Assembly (NCBI RefSeq): GCF_905475395.1
Contig: NC_058339.1
Span: 51,097,172-51,161,171 of the forward strand
DNA from: Chrysoperla carnea
Taxonomy: Eukaryota > Arthropoda > Insecta > Neuroptera > Chrysopidae
Direction of reading: 5' to 3'
DNA: 64,000 nucleotides
Position 1 is the first letter of the stretch; every line of letters starts with the position of its first letter. Below, one piece after another: positions 1-11,526 of this stretch. A model generated the notes under the pieces. It saw only the letters and a program-made list of their open reading frames with translations, was not told where the DNA came from and did no database searches. The position numbers were made by a program, and so were the translations under genes.

Positions 1-221
1 AGAAACAAATTCGAAAATGAAATTTGACGTTTGGAAGTCAAATGAAGGTGAAACACAAAGCACAAATGTAACCAACTGTCCACTATGAACGATGAAACAC
101 AACTGACCTAATGAATAATTTTGATTGACCACACCCGAAAAAAGCGCGGAAATTTAACACGCATTTAAATTAATGAAATTAATTTGAATAAATCAGAACA
201 TGAAATGTAGAGAAAAAATTT

Positions 222-310
222 AAAATTTTTATTTGCCCGAGCTTTGAACCATAGACCTTCGATCTACGAGTCGCACCCGCTTAACACTGAGCTGCGACAC
301 CTCTTATATG
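222..310 (-). repeat. tRNA-derived SINE-like piece 1
   Basis: On the minus strand, GCAGCTCAGTGTTAAGCGGG resembles an RNA polymerase III A box and GGTTCAAAGC a B box, about 35 bp apart. It shares the core CGACTCGTAG with the copy at 445-515, and a T/A-rich stretch follows the B box in both. The anticodon stem does not pair, so this is a SINE head rather than a tRNA gene. Confidence 0.55.
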
Positions 311-444
311 ATAAAACAATATCAAGAGACATTATCGGTGATAAAGCTGTACAAACCTAATGAAAAACTTTGAGTGTCTAAAACACCTGTGGGATTGTTA
401 CACAAACTTAAATTAATAACGTGGGTGAAAAAAAAAATTTTTAC

Positions 445-515
445 CATAGTGGGTTTCGAACCCACGATCTTAGTACTACGAGTCGGACTCGCTTACCACT
501 TCGCCATATGACCCG
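445..515 (-). repeat. tRNA-derived SINE-like piece 2
   Basis: The minus strand reads TGGCGAAGTGGTAAGCGAG (A-box-like), CGACTCGTAG, then GTGGGTTCGAAACCCAC, a perfect B-box hairpin. It is related to the copy at 222-310, in the same orientation, 150 bp away. It could be mistaken for a tRNA, but the anticodon arm is not formed. Confidence 0.55.
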
Positions 516-1281
516 ATATATGTACATACAATTTACACAACCAATATCAGTGAGAAAATTATATTAACCTAATGAATAAATAAATTTAACTTATTCCAAA
601 ATAAATGCGTATTCAAATTAATTTAATTGATTTGCAAAAAATCATATTAATAAATTCATTTTAAAAAATATTAAAGTTTATACTTATCCGAGATTTGAGT
701 GAGAAAACCGAATAAGTATAAACCGAAAACACATGCTTCTAAACCGAAACACATTAAGTCATTCGGATACAGTGTAGTAATAACTATTCATAGACCCTAT
801 TTATTAAGAATTTTTGGCTTCTATTATAAAATGTTCTATTACAAATATCAGGTTTTTCCTCGGTTTTACTACATTTATGTTGTTGTAAAACTGTCTCTTG
901 TATGAAAAGTTTTCTTACAGATTTCACATGATTAATAATTTTTTTTTTTTTCTACTGTAAATGATTAATAAAATGATTATCATTACATGTGATGAGTGTT
1001 TATGTGACTTAGATGTGTTGTAATTGTTGCGATTTTAACGAAATCAAGTATATATTAATAATATACTCAGATAAAAACTTTTAATCGTTTTCCTTAAAAT
1101 GTGGTTTGATAAAACAGTTCCTACGATTCTGAAAAAACCATATTTACTCAAAGAGTTGTTTTTGAAATTATAAATAGTAAAATAGGAGAATGAATTTAAT
1201 TTCGCCTTAAACCTTGGTTAAATTGTTTTTTTTGACGTCACGTAAATAACAAAAGATATTCACTTTGATATTCCTATATTA

Positions 1282-1791
1282 ATACATACTATAAAATTTG
1301 CACCTAATTAACGCCCTCGTGGGTAAACAGTGATGTTTACAAAAAAAATGTTTCAAACAAAAGTTTTTTATTTTTTTATAAGCAACATTTTTTACATTTA
1401 AATTTTTGTTCTATCTCTAACGGTTTACAAGATGGGTCCTACGGACCCAAGACCCAATTGAGCTATGATGCTCATTTACGAACTTGACCTGACTTTTTAC
1501 GTCCTAAGTACGCTGTAAAAATTTCAAATCGATATCTTTTTTCGTTTTTGAGTTATCGTGTCCACAGACGGACGGACGGACGGACGGACGGACGGACAAC
1601 CGGAAATGGATTAATTAGGTGATTCTATGAACACCTATACCAAAATTTTGTTCGTGGCATCAATATTTTTAAGCGTTACAAACTTGGGACGAAACTTAAT
1701 ATACTATGTATATTTAATATATACATGGTATAATTACAAACTTGGGACGAAACTTAATATACTATGTATATTTCATATATACATGGTATAA
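1282..1791 (+). repeat. Interspersed repeat family A, long copy 1
   Basis: A non-coding repeat shared with 62081-62487. Shared blocks in order: GTGATGTTTAC, TTTACATTTAAA, GTTCTATCTCTA, GGTTTACAAGATGG, GAGTTATCGTG, a (GACG)n tract at 1567-1597, CAACCGGAAATGG, TTAGGTGATT, GAACACCTATA, and TTACAAACTTGGGAC, ending ATACATGGTATAA. The last 58 bp are duplicated in tandem (1676-1733 and 1734-1791). No transposase frame is visible. Confidence 0.8.
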
Positions 1792-3451
1792 AAACTTCAC
1801 CAGAAGTATAATAAAACAAAATCAAATCAAATAAAAATAACTGGTTTCTTTTACATTTCAAATAATGTTTGTGGTTTCAGGTAGTTGGTGCAATATTAAC
1901 AAGCGCTTAAAATGTTATTATTACTTTTTTAAATGCAAGTCTTTTAAGATAGGCCATTGTGGCAAAAAATGAATATAGGTGACAATCAATATTAACCCAA
2001 AATAAGAATTTCAAAAAAATTTTGGGCTGCATATGCGTCCTGCTGAGGGCCTATTCCCCTAAGCTGGCTTAATGTTCTTTGGGGTATTATAAAAAGTTTC
2101 ATTAAAATCGGTTCTGTTTACCAACTTTTCCAATGACTCCCGGCTTATTAACTATACTATTTCTTCAAAATAGCGTAAAAGCCAAATCCATGACGCGTAT
2201 AATAAAGAATTAACCATAATTTCATCATCTAACTACAGCCTAGTTTCCCAAGAAAAATATTCAGAATTTACCAAAAGCCATTATTACACTACCAATTGCG
2301 AACAGTGTTGCCAACTTTCAACTCTAAGGCCCACTAAACAGGCGATAGAAAATCACTAAAAAATAACTAGAGAGCAATAATATTGCCAGAAATGATATTA
2401 AAATATTTAATTATTTAAATTATTTGCCACTAAAGGTAGAAAAATAGTAGAAAAAAGCCACTAGTTTTAGTGGTAAAACTACTAAGTTGACAAAACTGAT
2501 TGCGAATTTAGCCCGCTGTACACAGTACACAGTTTTTTGCAGTTTCATAAATTGGAAATACTATCTACATCATGGAATTGTTTTTATCTATTGCTAAAGT
2601 TTTACTAGCTGGCAAGAACCACGAAAATAGTTCTTAGGAGCATAGAAAACATAAAATAATTAAATAACTAAAAAAAATTCAAAACTTTCTCAGAATTGGT
2701 ACTAAGTTCTGGGATGTTTTCCTAATGGTTTTTCAAGAATTTTTTTGTCTGAATGGATTTTTAACTTGAAATAGTTTCCAGAAAGTGAAAAGAGAGGAGA
2801 ATGAACGGTTGCCATAGGGATAATTCGAATCTGAATATTATGATATTGAATTAAAAATTGTCAATTTTGATAAGTCTAGTGAGATTTTATTTGGTAAAAA
2901 TTTATAACTTCAAATAATGATTCTTCAACTTCAAATCAAACTTGGAATTGTGATGGATTTTTGTATTTAGCAGAATAACACCAACAACCCTAATCTCATT
3001 TTACCAATATACGTTACTTAACGTATAGAACGTATTAAATCAAAATGATGCCGGTTCACACCTATGTGATGATACTGGTTATATAATAATAATTGATGAC
3101 GCCAAATGCTATAAAAATTATATAATTTTTTTATTCACAAATGAAATTGTCGCACTATTTTTAAATAATGGATTCTTTTTATCTTGGGAAAATAGTTGAA
3201 AATATATAAAACATATAAAATAATACCGCAAGTTTGTAAAATTCACATAAGATCATATAATTTTCCCCGCGTTTAGTGATTTATTAAATTATTTACATTA
3301 AATAATATAGTATAATTAAATAGTCGTTACTTGCCAAATTCACCAATTTCATTAAATTTATGTATATTGAGTCATTTCAATTTGCCATCTTAATAACGTT
3401 TGATTTACAACTAAAAAAATGATCTATATTTTTGTTTAAAAACATTTCTAT
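1792..3451. other. Gene-free stretch
   Basis: AT-rich sequence with no open frame of coding character and no repeat recognised on either strand. Confidence 0.6.
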
Positions 3452-3523
3452 TAGCAGAGCGTAGTTCCGATCTAAAGACCACTGGGCTATGAGCCCAGCA
3501 TGCTTTTACTGCGCCACTCTACT
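3452..3523 (-). pseudogene. tRNA-iMet-like sequence (anticodon CAT), probably degenerate
   Basis: 72 nt on the minus strand, the exact length of eukaryotic initiator tRNA. The acceptor stem AGTAGAG/CTCTGCT pairs fully with one G-T. The anticodon arm CTGGG-CTCATAG-CCCAG is perfect with CAT. A T5 run lies about 12 nt past the 3' end. Defects: the D-loop GG is replaced by AA (AGTAAAA), the D stem has a C-A mismatch, and the T stem has one mismatch with GATCGGAAC in place of GATCGAAAC. It is either a recent pseudogene or a poor functional copy. Confidence 0.6.
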
Positions 3524-3736
3524 TTTTGTACTAATGGCTTATTAACATTACTAATAATGTTGTAAATATTACAGGGCCCAAATTCCAGATGGAAGTCGTG
3601 CCTGAATACGCAACCTTCTCCTCTATCTTTTTGCTCATTGGATTTTCCTTAGCAAGAACGTATACCAATATCTTCACCCGATTATTTGTGGTAGTATTTG
3701 AACAAATAGGTAAACAAAATACAGAATGTTCGATTT

Positions 3737-4021
3737 ACACCTAGGCATATAAATATCACAAGTATGACAAAATACATGCCTTAAGCAATGCATCTAAGTA
3801 AGAGGTATTATAGGTGTTATATGAAATATCACAAGTGACTTGTATCGTGGCTTATCTGTTGTAGTTCACCTATTCAACTAAGAAACTCCCACTCTCCAAG
3901 CGTCTTACAACTTTCGCAACGCATATCGAAGCTTCAACACATGTATATAATACCTCTCACTTAGATGCATTGCTTAACGCATGTGCTTTGTCATACTCGT
4001 TATATTTATATGCCTAGATGT
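3737..4021. repeat. MITE-like inverted repeat, ~76-bp arms
   Basis: Left arm 3737-3812 (ACACCTAGGCATATAAATAT through GAGGTATTATA) and right arm 3946-4021 are reverse complements at about 69 of 76 positions. Total length is 285 bp with no coding frame. It lies 0.2 kb from the tRNA-iMet-like sequence. Confidence 0.8.
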
Positions 4022-7000
4022 TAATCAAACATTATTTATAGACTACGTGCAGGGCTTTAGCGTGTAGACATTGAAATCGTAGACATTGAAATCGAAATAA
4101 TTAAAATACTACTTAAGATTTTATTAAATAAATAATAAATATATATCAAGTTATGTATTATTTAGAAATGTTCCTCTGCCATTCAAAGCTTTAAAAAGTC
4201 GAGTTGAGAAGTTTCGCTTACTTATTCAAGAAGCTTATCAAGTGTTTTTTTATCATTGTTACAGGTTCTATAATTAATATACTTCATCAGCTCTGGTGTT
4301 TATGTAACTTTAGAATAAAGATAAAATAAATGTTTTTCGTAAAAGCTGAGTATATATTGATTTTGCTTATTTTACCTAGACATACATTTTAAATCAGGTG
4401 TCAAAAATAAAGTTTCTACGAATTTATTGAAATGCATAAAATATAATTGTTTTAAATACAATATGCAATGTTTGAAGATCTTTGCCTTTTTAAGGAAATT
4501 GTAAATGTTAAGGTTGTTAAGAAGTCTATGAACAAAATATTATTTTTAGTTAATTAAATAATCTAGCAAATCAACGAAGATATCAAATCAATACTATGAC
4601 ATGACTAAAGCAACAATTTTTTGCGAAATACTCATCATACTAAAGTATATTTATTAAATAATCTAGTGAGCCAAGAAAGTGAACTAGTGAACGAATTTTT
4701 AGCTAAATACTCTCCTTACTAAATAAGTAATGCAGAAATGAATGGTTCAAAAACATTTTCTTCCTTTTGATGAGCATTTATTTTGTATATTTCAGCAACG
4801 TTTCCATTAGTTTAAAAAAGTCAGTTCCTTAAAGTTTAGAGAAGTTAGGAGATAAAGTCATACTTTTAAGAAACATTTACAGATGTTTTAAATGTTTTTG
4901 TATAGTTTATGACAGCGAAAATATACTGAGTTGTAATAAACTTTTTCAGTTAAACACGGATTCAAAAGAAATCTTACGATTTTGGAATTGTTTATTCGAT
5001 AATTAATAGGAAAAATAACCATCATATTTCCAATTTCATCGTAGAAATATTCCATTGGTTTAAATTTTAATTAAAAATTAAATATAAACTACATATTGAA
5101 ACATCAATTATATTATGAATTATTATCCGTGTTAAATCAATAACCACCCATATTCTTAATCAAAATTCTTTGAGTTTAAACAAATACTTCTCAAATGGGG
5201 AAGTTATTTGTCTGATTGTCCAAATTTATACTTATTCAAAAACATAACACGTACGGTAAGGTTGTTATAGCTTTCACAGATACTGCAATTATTGTCACTT
5301 GTTGTAGTATTACATTTTTACCTCTGTACACAAACTATAAAGTAATATATATCCAAATATTCAGCAAATCTTTGCGTTACAAAGTACCCTAATACCAATA
5401 AAAACATTTCTATTCTCAAAATAAAAGAATTGTATTTTAAAAAGAGCGAATTCTAGGTATGTGTAACGGCAAAAGTGAGGTGGCGAAGATTGAGTCAACA
5501 AAATATGAGGTACGACAAAATTTTTATACAATATTAATGAATTTATCTGATTTTGTAAATCGAATTTACCGAATTGCAATATTTGCGTCATCAAACTCTG
5601 TATTCCGCTTATTGGCTTTGTTACAAGTTCAATGTGAGAAAACTTTGGACAACTGAGCCAATAAACTTGAAGGAAGCAAAAACGAAGAATGTAAAAACCT
5701 CTTGATCCAATTTGCAATTATAAAGCTTTGACAGTAAACGATGAAGTAGACATTAAAAGAAAGTTAAAGTACTTCTTCGAGTTTAGAATTTTCATAAATT
5801 TCATAAAATACTTTATTTAACAGTGGTTTGTGGAGCAATCCTTCAACGAAACGTTGGAAAACATTTATAATTCGATACAAGAGATGTGAATTTCCCATCT
5901 CATCTTGTCTAACTTAAGTAAGACGTCTAACAAAAACAAGAAAGATTTGGAGCACTAAGCCATCCTAAAAAAAACCGTGGGGTGGATCTGATGCGATCTT
6001 TAAGATGCACATAAATAACTTCCCAATATAATCAGGAGAAAAAATAAATAAATATTAAATAATGAACATAAATTTTTCGACTCTTTTTTCGAAAATTTTT
6101 CAGAGATGGCTAGGTCAAATGATATGAAATTATTTTCGAATCATACACTTGGATCAGCCTCTCAACGAATCAGGAAAAACAAGACCACGAACGTACATCC
6201 ACAGACACACACACACCCATCTTCTTCAAATTGGTGTTCATGTTTTGTGCTAACCATGAAACGTAAAGATATGTTGAATAACTCCCTAAATTTGCAAAAT
6301 TATACATAAAGAAATTTTTATGTATAGAGGTTGTATGGTAGTATTTATACCAGATTTTGGTCACACAAAAGTACATGGAATAATTTTCTGACTTAATAAA
6401 ATATGCGTTGAAGATATTTCAAATATTTTACAAAAAATTAGGAATACAAATATTATAATACCAAAAGTATCCATTACCAAAAATGGTAATATGAAAAAAA
6501 ATCTTTTTATTTGTGGTTCATATTGAATTGAAAATTACAATCATGATGACATGGCCAGATAAACAAAAGATAACAAATTCTAACAAATTTATACAATAAT
6601 TAAAAAACTAGTGGATCCCAGTGGGTCTTATATCTCAGACATTCTTGTATAGTAATGCACTTTGTTGTAGCTAAAGCAGAAATTGGTTAAACAAAACAAA
6701 AAAACGTTGTAAAATCTAAGACGACGTGTGTCGAATACACAAATGTGTTAAAAACCAAAAAAACACAATATATTGCAAACCTGTTTTTTAAAAGAAAAGA
6801 AAATGTCATTCTAAGTAATTACATGAAATAGTTACAACTATTCGTGTATTTCACGAGGCATGATATACATGCGTTATTGAAACGTTCGAATATCCTTCGA
6901 AATATTAGAATCCGATATGGAATTCAAAATTTTATTTTAAATTCATAATCTCATGCAAAATAGATCGGTATTGACTGAAAAATTAGTCGGGGCTTTTATT

Positions 7001-7479
7001 GTGGCGATCAGTAAAAGAGCTTTAAACAAATATTTGCGACATAGTAGCTTCCAAATGATTTTGGAAGTTTTTGGTGTTTCCAAACGGTTGTGGATGATTA
7101 AAATTTTCCAGTTAATTGTCTATTATTTTCGTAGTTTTTTATTAAGATCTGATGAGTCGCAAAAATGAAGGGTCAAAAATGAAGGGCAGGTTTGAAGTCG
7201 TCAGAAAGCGTACTAAAAGTGGGAAATAAGGAGTTTTATATTAGCCCTGAGACTACGAAAAAAACCACTGAACCTGTTACTGGACGCTCCAAAAAAATGC
7301 TTCTAAGAGAATTTTAGGGCAAGATTTTGAATGTTGCCATATACATAATGCTGTTCCATAGAATGAACAGTAAAATTACATTTTGAAAAGAGAATCAATC
7401 CTTAGTAGAAATAGGCACAGTGGATCCAACATACATTCGAAGGTGACTCATGGTACAATATTCCTTGTTATTACCCCAA
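4022..7479. other. Gene-free stretch
   Basis: AT-rich. Open frames up to 118 codons (5361-5717, minus) have no recognisable domain and overlap other chance frames. Only (AC)n at about 6203-6217 and short direct repeats (TCAAAAATGAAGG, about 7164-7188) were noticed. Confidence 0.55.
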
Positions 7480-7785
7480 GGAATGGGGTGTTATAAGTTT
7501 GACCGCTATGTGTGTCTGTATGTTTGTGTTGTCTGTCTGTGGCATCGTAGCACCTAAACGGACGGATGAACCGATTTGTTTCGTTTAAAAGATAATTTAA
7601 TGGAGACTTGTTTAGAACTTCGTTCCCGGAAAACTAAGAAATAGGCGATCATTCTCAAAATCGGTTCGAAAAAGGTAATTTAATGGAGAATATTCTATGA
7701 TATGTTTCAAGTGCGAGGTAAGGGTTCCGTACCCAAAAATTTATCGGGGGTTTTTTAAATTTTGTATATTTCGCTTGTCAGCTTA
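7480..7785 (+). repeat. Interspersed repeat family B, copy 1
   Basis: Shared with 58868-59200 as ordered blocks: CGCTATGTGTGTCTG, a GTCTGTCTGT tract, GCATCGTAGC, CCTAAACGGA, GATGAACCGATTT, a TTTAATGGAGA-type block, ATAGGCGAT, CAAAATCGGTTC, GTTTCAAGTGCGAG, GGGTTCCGTACCC, TCGGGGG and TTTCGCTTGTC. No coding frame. The GGGTTCCGTACCC block is common in insect interspersed repeats. Confidence 0.75.
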
Positions 7786-10700
7786 GAGATTAAGTTTTTT
7801 CTAATCAACATACGAAAAGATAATTATTATAAGTATAATTTATTATCTATAATACAACTATGCATTCATTTTCCTTGATGAAGAAACCAATAGTCTCCTA
7901 TATGATCAGCATATGTCGTAAAACACACAATTTCCTTTTTACAAAGAATAGGTGTATAATATATTTATTATATATAATGTACCTGTATACACCAATATAA
8001 TTTTTTTTTTTTTTTGTAGTAATATAGCATGTATGTATAATATTGCTCACGCCTTAAATTAGCACATATAAGGCCATAATAATCATAATAACATTAATGC
8101 TATAGTTCCAACGTATATATTATCATTAACAAAAAAAAAATAAAAATAAAAAAAAGATTGAAGTTCATTAAAATTAATTATAAATGTATTGCTAATTGAA
8201 TTTATCAACTCAACACACAATATCACAATACCGTGTTAATGTAAAAATGACATACACAAATATATACAATTTTTTTATTGTTGATATATATTTTTTATAT
8301 TTATTTACAACAAGCATTTTAGCAAGTTTATGTTTCTAGATACAGATTGTACCTTCGTTTCAGTTTTAGTTTCACAAGTAAAGTGCCCGCCTCGTCTAGT
8401 GCCAAGTGGTGGATTTGTCGCTCGAAAACAGCCCGCTATCCTAATTAAGTTGTAAATAATCAACTTTATAAGTTATAATTTAAAAAATTTGTATAAACCT
8501 AATCGTTGGAAGCATACATAAGCCCCAGCCAAAAACGTTTTAAATTTTGTTGTTTTGTATGCAATGTTTGACAAAAAAATTTTACCAATTTCTAATTCAC
8601 TGTTGTTAAATAGGAACTATTCTGGTTTAGATTCTCCTATCTCACGCAAATTTTCTATCTAAACAGATACTAAAGCCAAATTTTTAGCATGCTGCATGAC
8701 TTCGTTTACATGCAACGATTTTCTTGAGCAAATTATAGGACGGTCAAATTGGTATTTAACATTTTCAATTTGAAACAATAAACAGAACGGTATGACATAT
8801 CAATTTGATTTCCTTTTTATTTTAGATATTGGATCATGAAATTTGAATTTAAAAATTATTTCATGTAAATGAACGCCTGCTAGAGATAACATCAAGGCTA
8901 TTTTCTTATATTAGAAATCAAATCTACTCACAAACTTTTAATTTTGTGGATGTAAACTTAATAAACAATATTCTTAATTTCAAAGCGACAAGAGTTCTTA
9001 TTCACGATGCCATTTAACAAAAATGAACTTAATCGACTTTATCGAAATAATGGATCTATTTGAACACAGAAGATGTGGGGTTTATTTATCTCAATAGGCA
9101 AATTTATTATTTATCTCTCTATTATAAACCAACTTGTTCGTGAATCATATTAACTTCCACAAAAGTTAATAATTTGATGTGTGTTAATGATATGGAAATG
9201 TCATGTAAGAGATGGTTATTAACAAGAAATCATTCTTAAGTGAAAATTCCCATAATCCAATGTCTAAAATAATTTTATTTTTATTCTAATTTAAAAATGT
9301 ATAGCTTATTTTATCACATTTATTATATATCTTACATTTACTTGCGCTTCCACCAAAAACTAATAAAATTTAGTATAGAACTCTATGAAGCTTCATCAAA
9401 TTTTTTTGTACTATAATATTTCGGGAAGAATACATTATTTGCTTTTATAAAACTCTAGTTATAAAGATAGACAAAAGGGTGGTGGAATTCATAAAATGTA
9501 TGTTCTTTATAGCAACAGCAGTGTCGGTGGGCAAAGGAGCAGTTGCGTAATAAGCCTCGAAATAGGGCTCCACGGCGTCACAAGGGGCATCAAGTTCATT
9601 AACGAAGACCAAAAAAACAGCCTGTATTTATAGATTTTGCCCACTGAGCCTTTTCCCTTGTACGTACACTGCAAAATGAAGTTCAAAGAACATATAATTA
9701 ACAGAGATCGAGCACGTTTACATTCGAAACATTGCCATTTTTCGAAAAATTAAAATCAATTACCGATAAAATCAATCAATCAAATCCTTCAGTATTCTCA
9801 GAGTCAAGAATGAGAAAATCTTCAAGTGAAATCTGTCACCATTACCTATCTAGCCATAAAATTTGTGAATGAATGGAGTTTTATTCATAATTCCTTACCA
9901 AATGACATTGTAAAAACCAAAGTTAAAATTTTTATGAATTCGTTAGCATTCCTTTGGTAAACCACCCTGTTAAAATACAACTTTATTGCTTGTTTCATTA
10001 GTGAAGATTCCATTTTACCCATATTTGTTTTTGTAATTTTAATGTGCTTGAATAATAATTATTTGAAATGTTTTGTGTTTTATTGCAATTTGTTTTTAGA
10101 TAATGCGTGTCTACACATTTTGAAAATGTGTTAAGATGATGAATGCACTTAATCATTTTAGTCCTAATGGTTTTTACAAATTTCATAAGGTATAAGATCC
10201 CCATATAATGAATTAATACTCGAAAGATATGGATAGTTTTTCACTCTAATCTTTCATTGAATTCAAAGAAGATCAAACTTGTACAGAAACACAAATTATG
10301 TGTTTTTTTTCGCCTGCTTTCTGAAGAATTTTGGGGAACGGCTTTTTGTATTGCCGTAATGGGAATCAACTTCTTTTTATCTTTTAAGTCAAAATATTTA
10401 GATAAAAAATAATTTCCACAAAACGATTTGGTTAAAAAATTTCAAATACGCAAGAAATAGTATAAATTGGAATTAAGAGAATCGTAAAAATAAAAAATGA
10501 TTTTTAAAGTAGTAAAAATCGGTTAAAGAAAAATTTGAAAGACCTTTTGAACGTATAAATGTAAGGGCTGTCGAGGAAAAAGATACACAAAATATGCTGC
10601 TAATATTTTGTAAAGGGGAAAGAATATTCTTCGAATTTATAAATATAGTTTTATTTGCATATAAATATTTTATAATTTGCACATTTCTTGGTGACGTAAC

Positions 10701-11402
10701 ATAAATCAAAATCATAAGCAAAAAAGCACTTTTTAAAATGAGTCATATTTATTTATAGTTTTACTTATATCCACATACTATAGTGCTTGGAACAGTCTAA
10801 AAATGTTAGTATTGAATTACTGAGCATTTTTTTGTGATTGATGATGGAAGTGCGAAAATCGTTGGCTTCGAACAATCTGACTAATAATTTTGTGTATTAT
10901 ACTTATCTTCTGTTATTTATCAAACCATTCTTTTTGGATTTTCTATGCAATTGGACTATTTTAATATTTTTTTTCTTCCATAAACTATAATATCACACAT
11001 TAAGAGGAGAATCATTTATAAATTGTAAAAATATGTGACAGATATCTCTAGGGATCTTAAATATTGTGATTATCATACTTTCTAAAGCTGATAAGAATTC
11101 GAATTGAAACTTTCTATTGCAAACCTTTTAAAAGTCCAATTATTTTCAAAAAAATTTTCGTATTCTAGGTACCACATTCTGTCAAGACAGCACAAGCCTG
11201 CAAAAGTGGTTCAATTCAAAGAGGACTTAAATTATATAAGTATAGAGTAAGCTTAACAATGTGACGTCACGAGGAAGAAGATGGCTCAATGAAAATGTAA
11301 CAAAATGTTATATGTGCGGGTTTCTGCATGACCCCTTTGTAGATTCTAAGAAAATTGATAACATGTACAATTTACAATTTTACATGTACAATTTTATAAC
11401 AT
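7786..11402. other. Gene-free stretch
   Basis: Very AT-rich, with poly-T and poly-A runs around 7999 and 8130. A less AT-rich block at 9515-9660 (GTGGGCAAAGGAGCAG, and CCCACTGAGCCTTTTCCCTT in mirror) looks like a decayed fold-back but is too degraded to call. Confidence 0.5.
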
Positions 11403-11526
11403 GTATACTCACTGTCAGAAAAAATGCCACAGTTAAAACATTCTAAGCGTACTCATCATATGTTATGTTATAATAGTAACACTTAGAATGTTTTAAAACG
11501 AGCATTTTTTCTGACATTGAGTATAC
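11403..11526. repeat. Inverted repeat with 45-bp arms
   Basis: GTATACTCACTGTCAGAAAA at 11403 is mirrored by the arm at 11482-11526, with a few mismatches in the middle (GCCACAG against GCTCGTT) and a 34-bp spacer. Probably a small fold-back transposon. Confidence 0.75.

Noticed and set aside
5361..5717. Minus-strand 118-codon open frame
   Set aside because: No recognisable domain, no splice context, and a plus-strand frame overlaps it.
8385..8445. Possible SINE head (CCCGCCTCGTCTAGTGCCAA)
   Set aside because: Only a weak A-box match and no B box.
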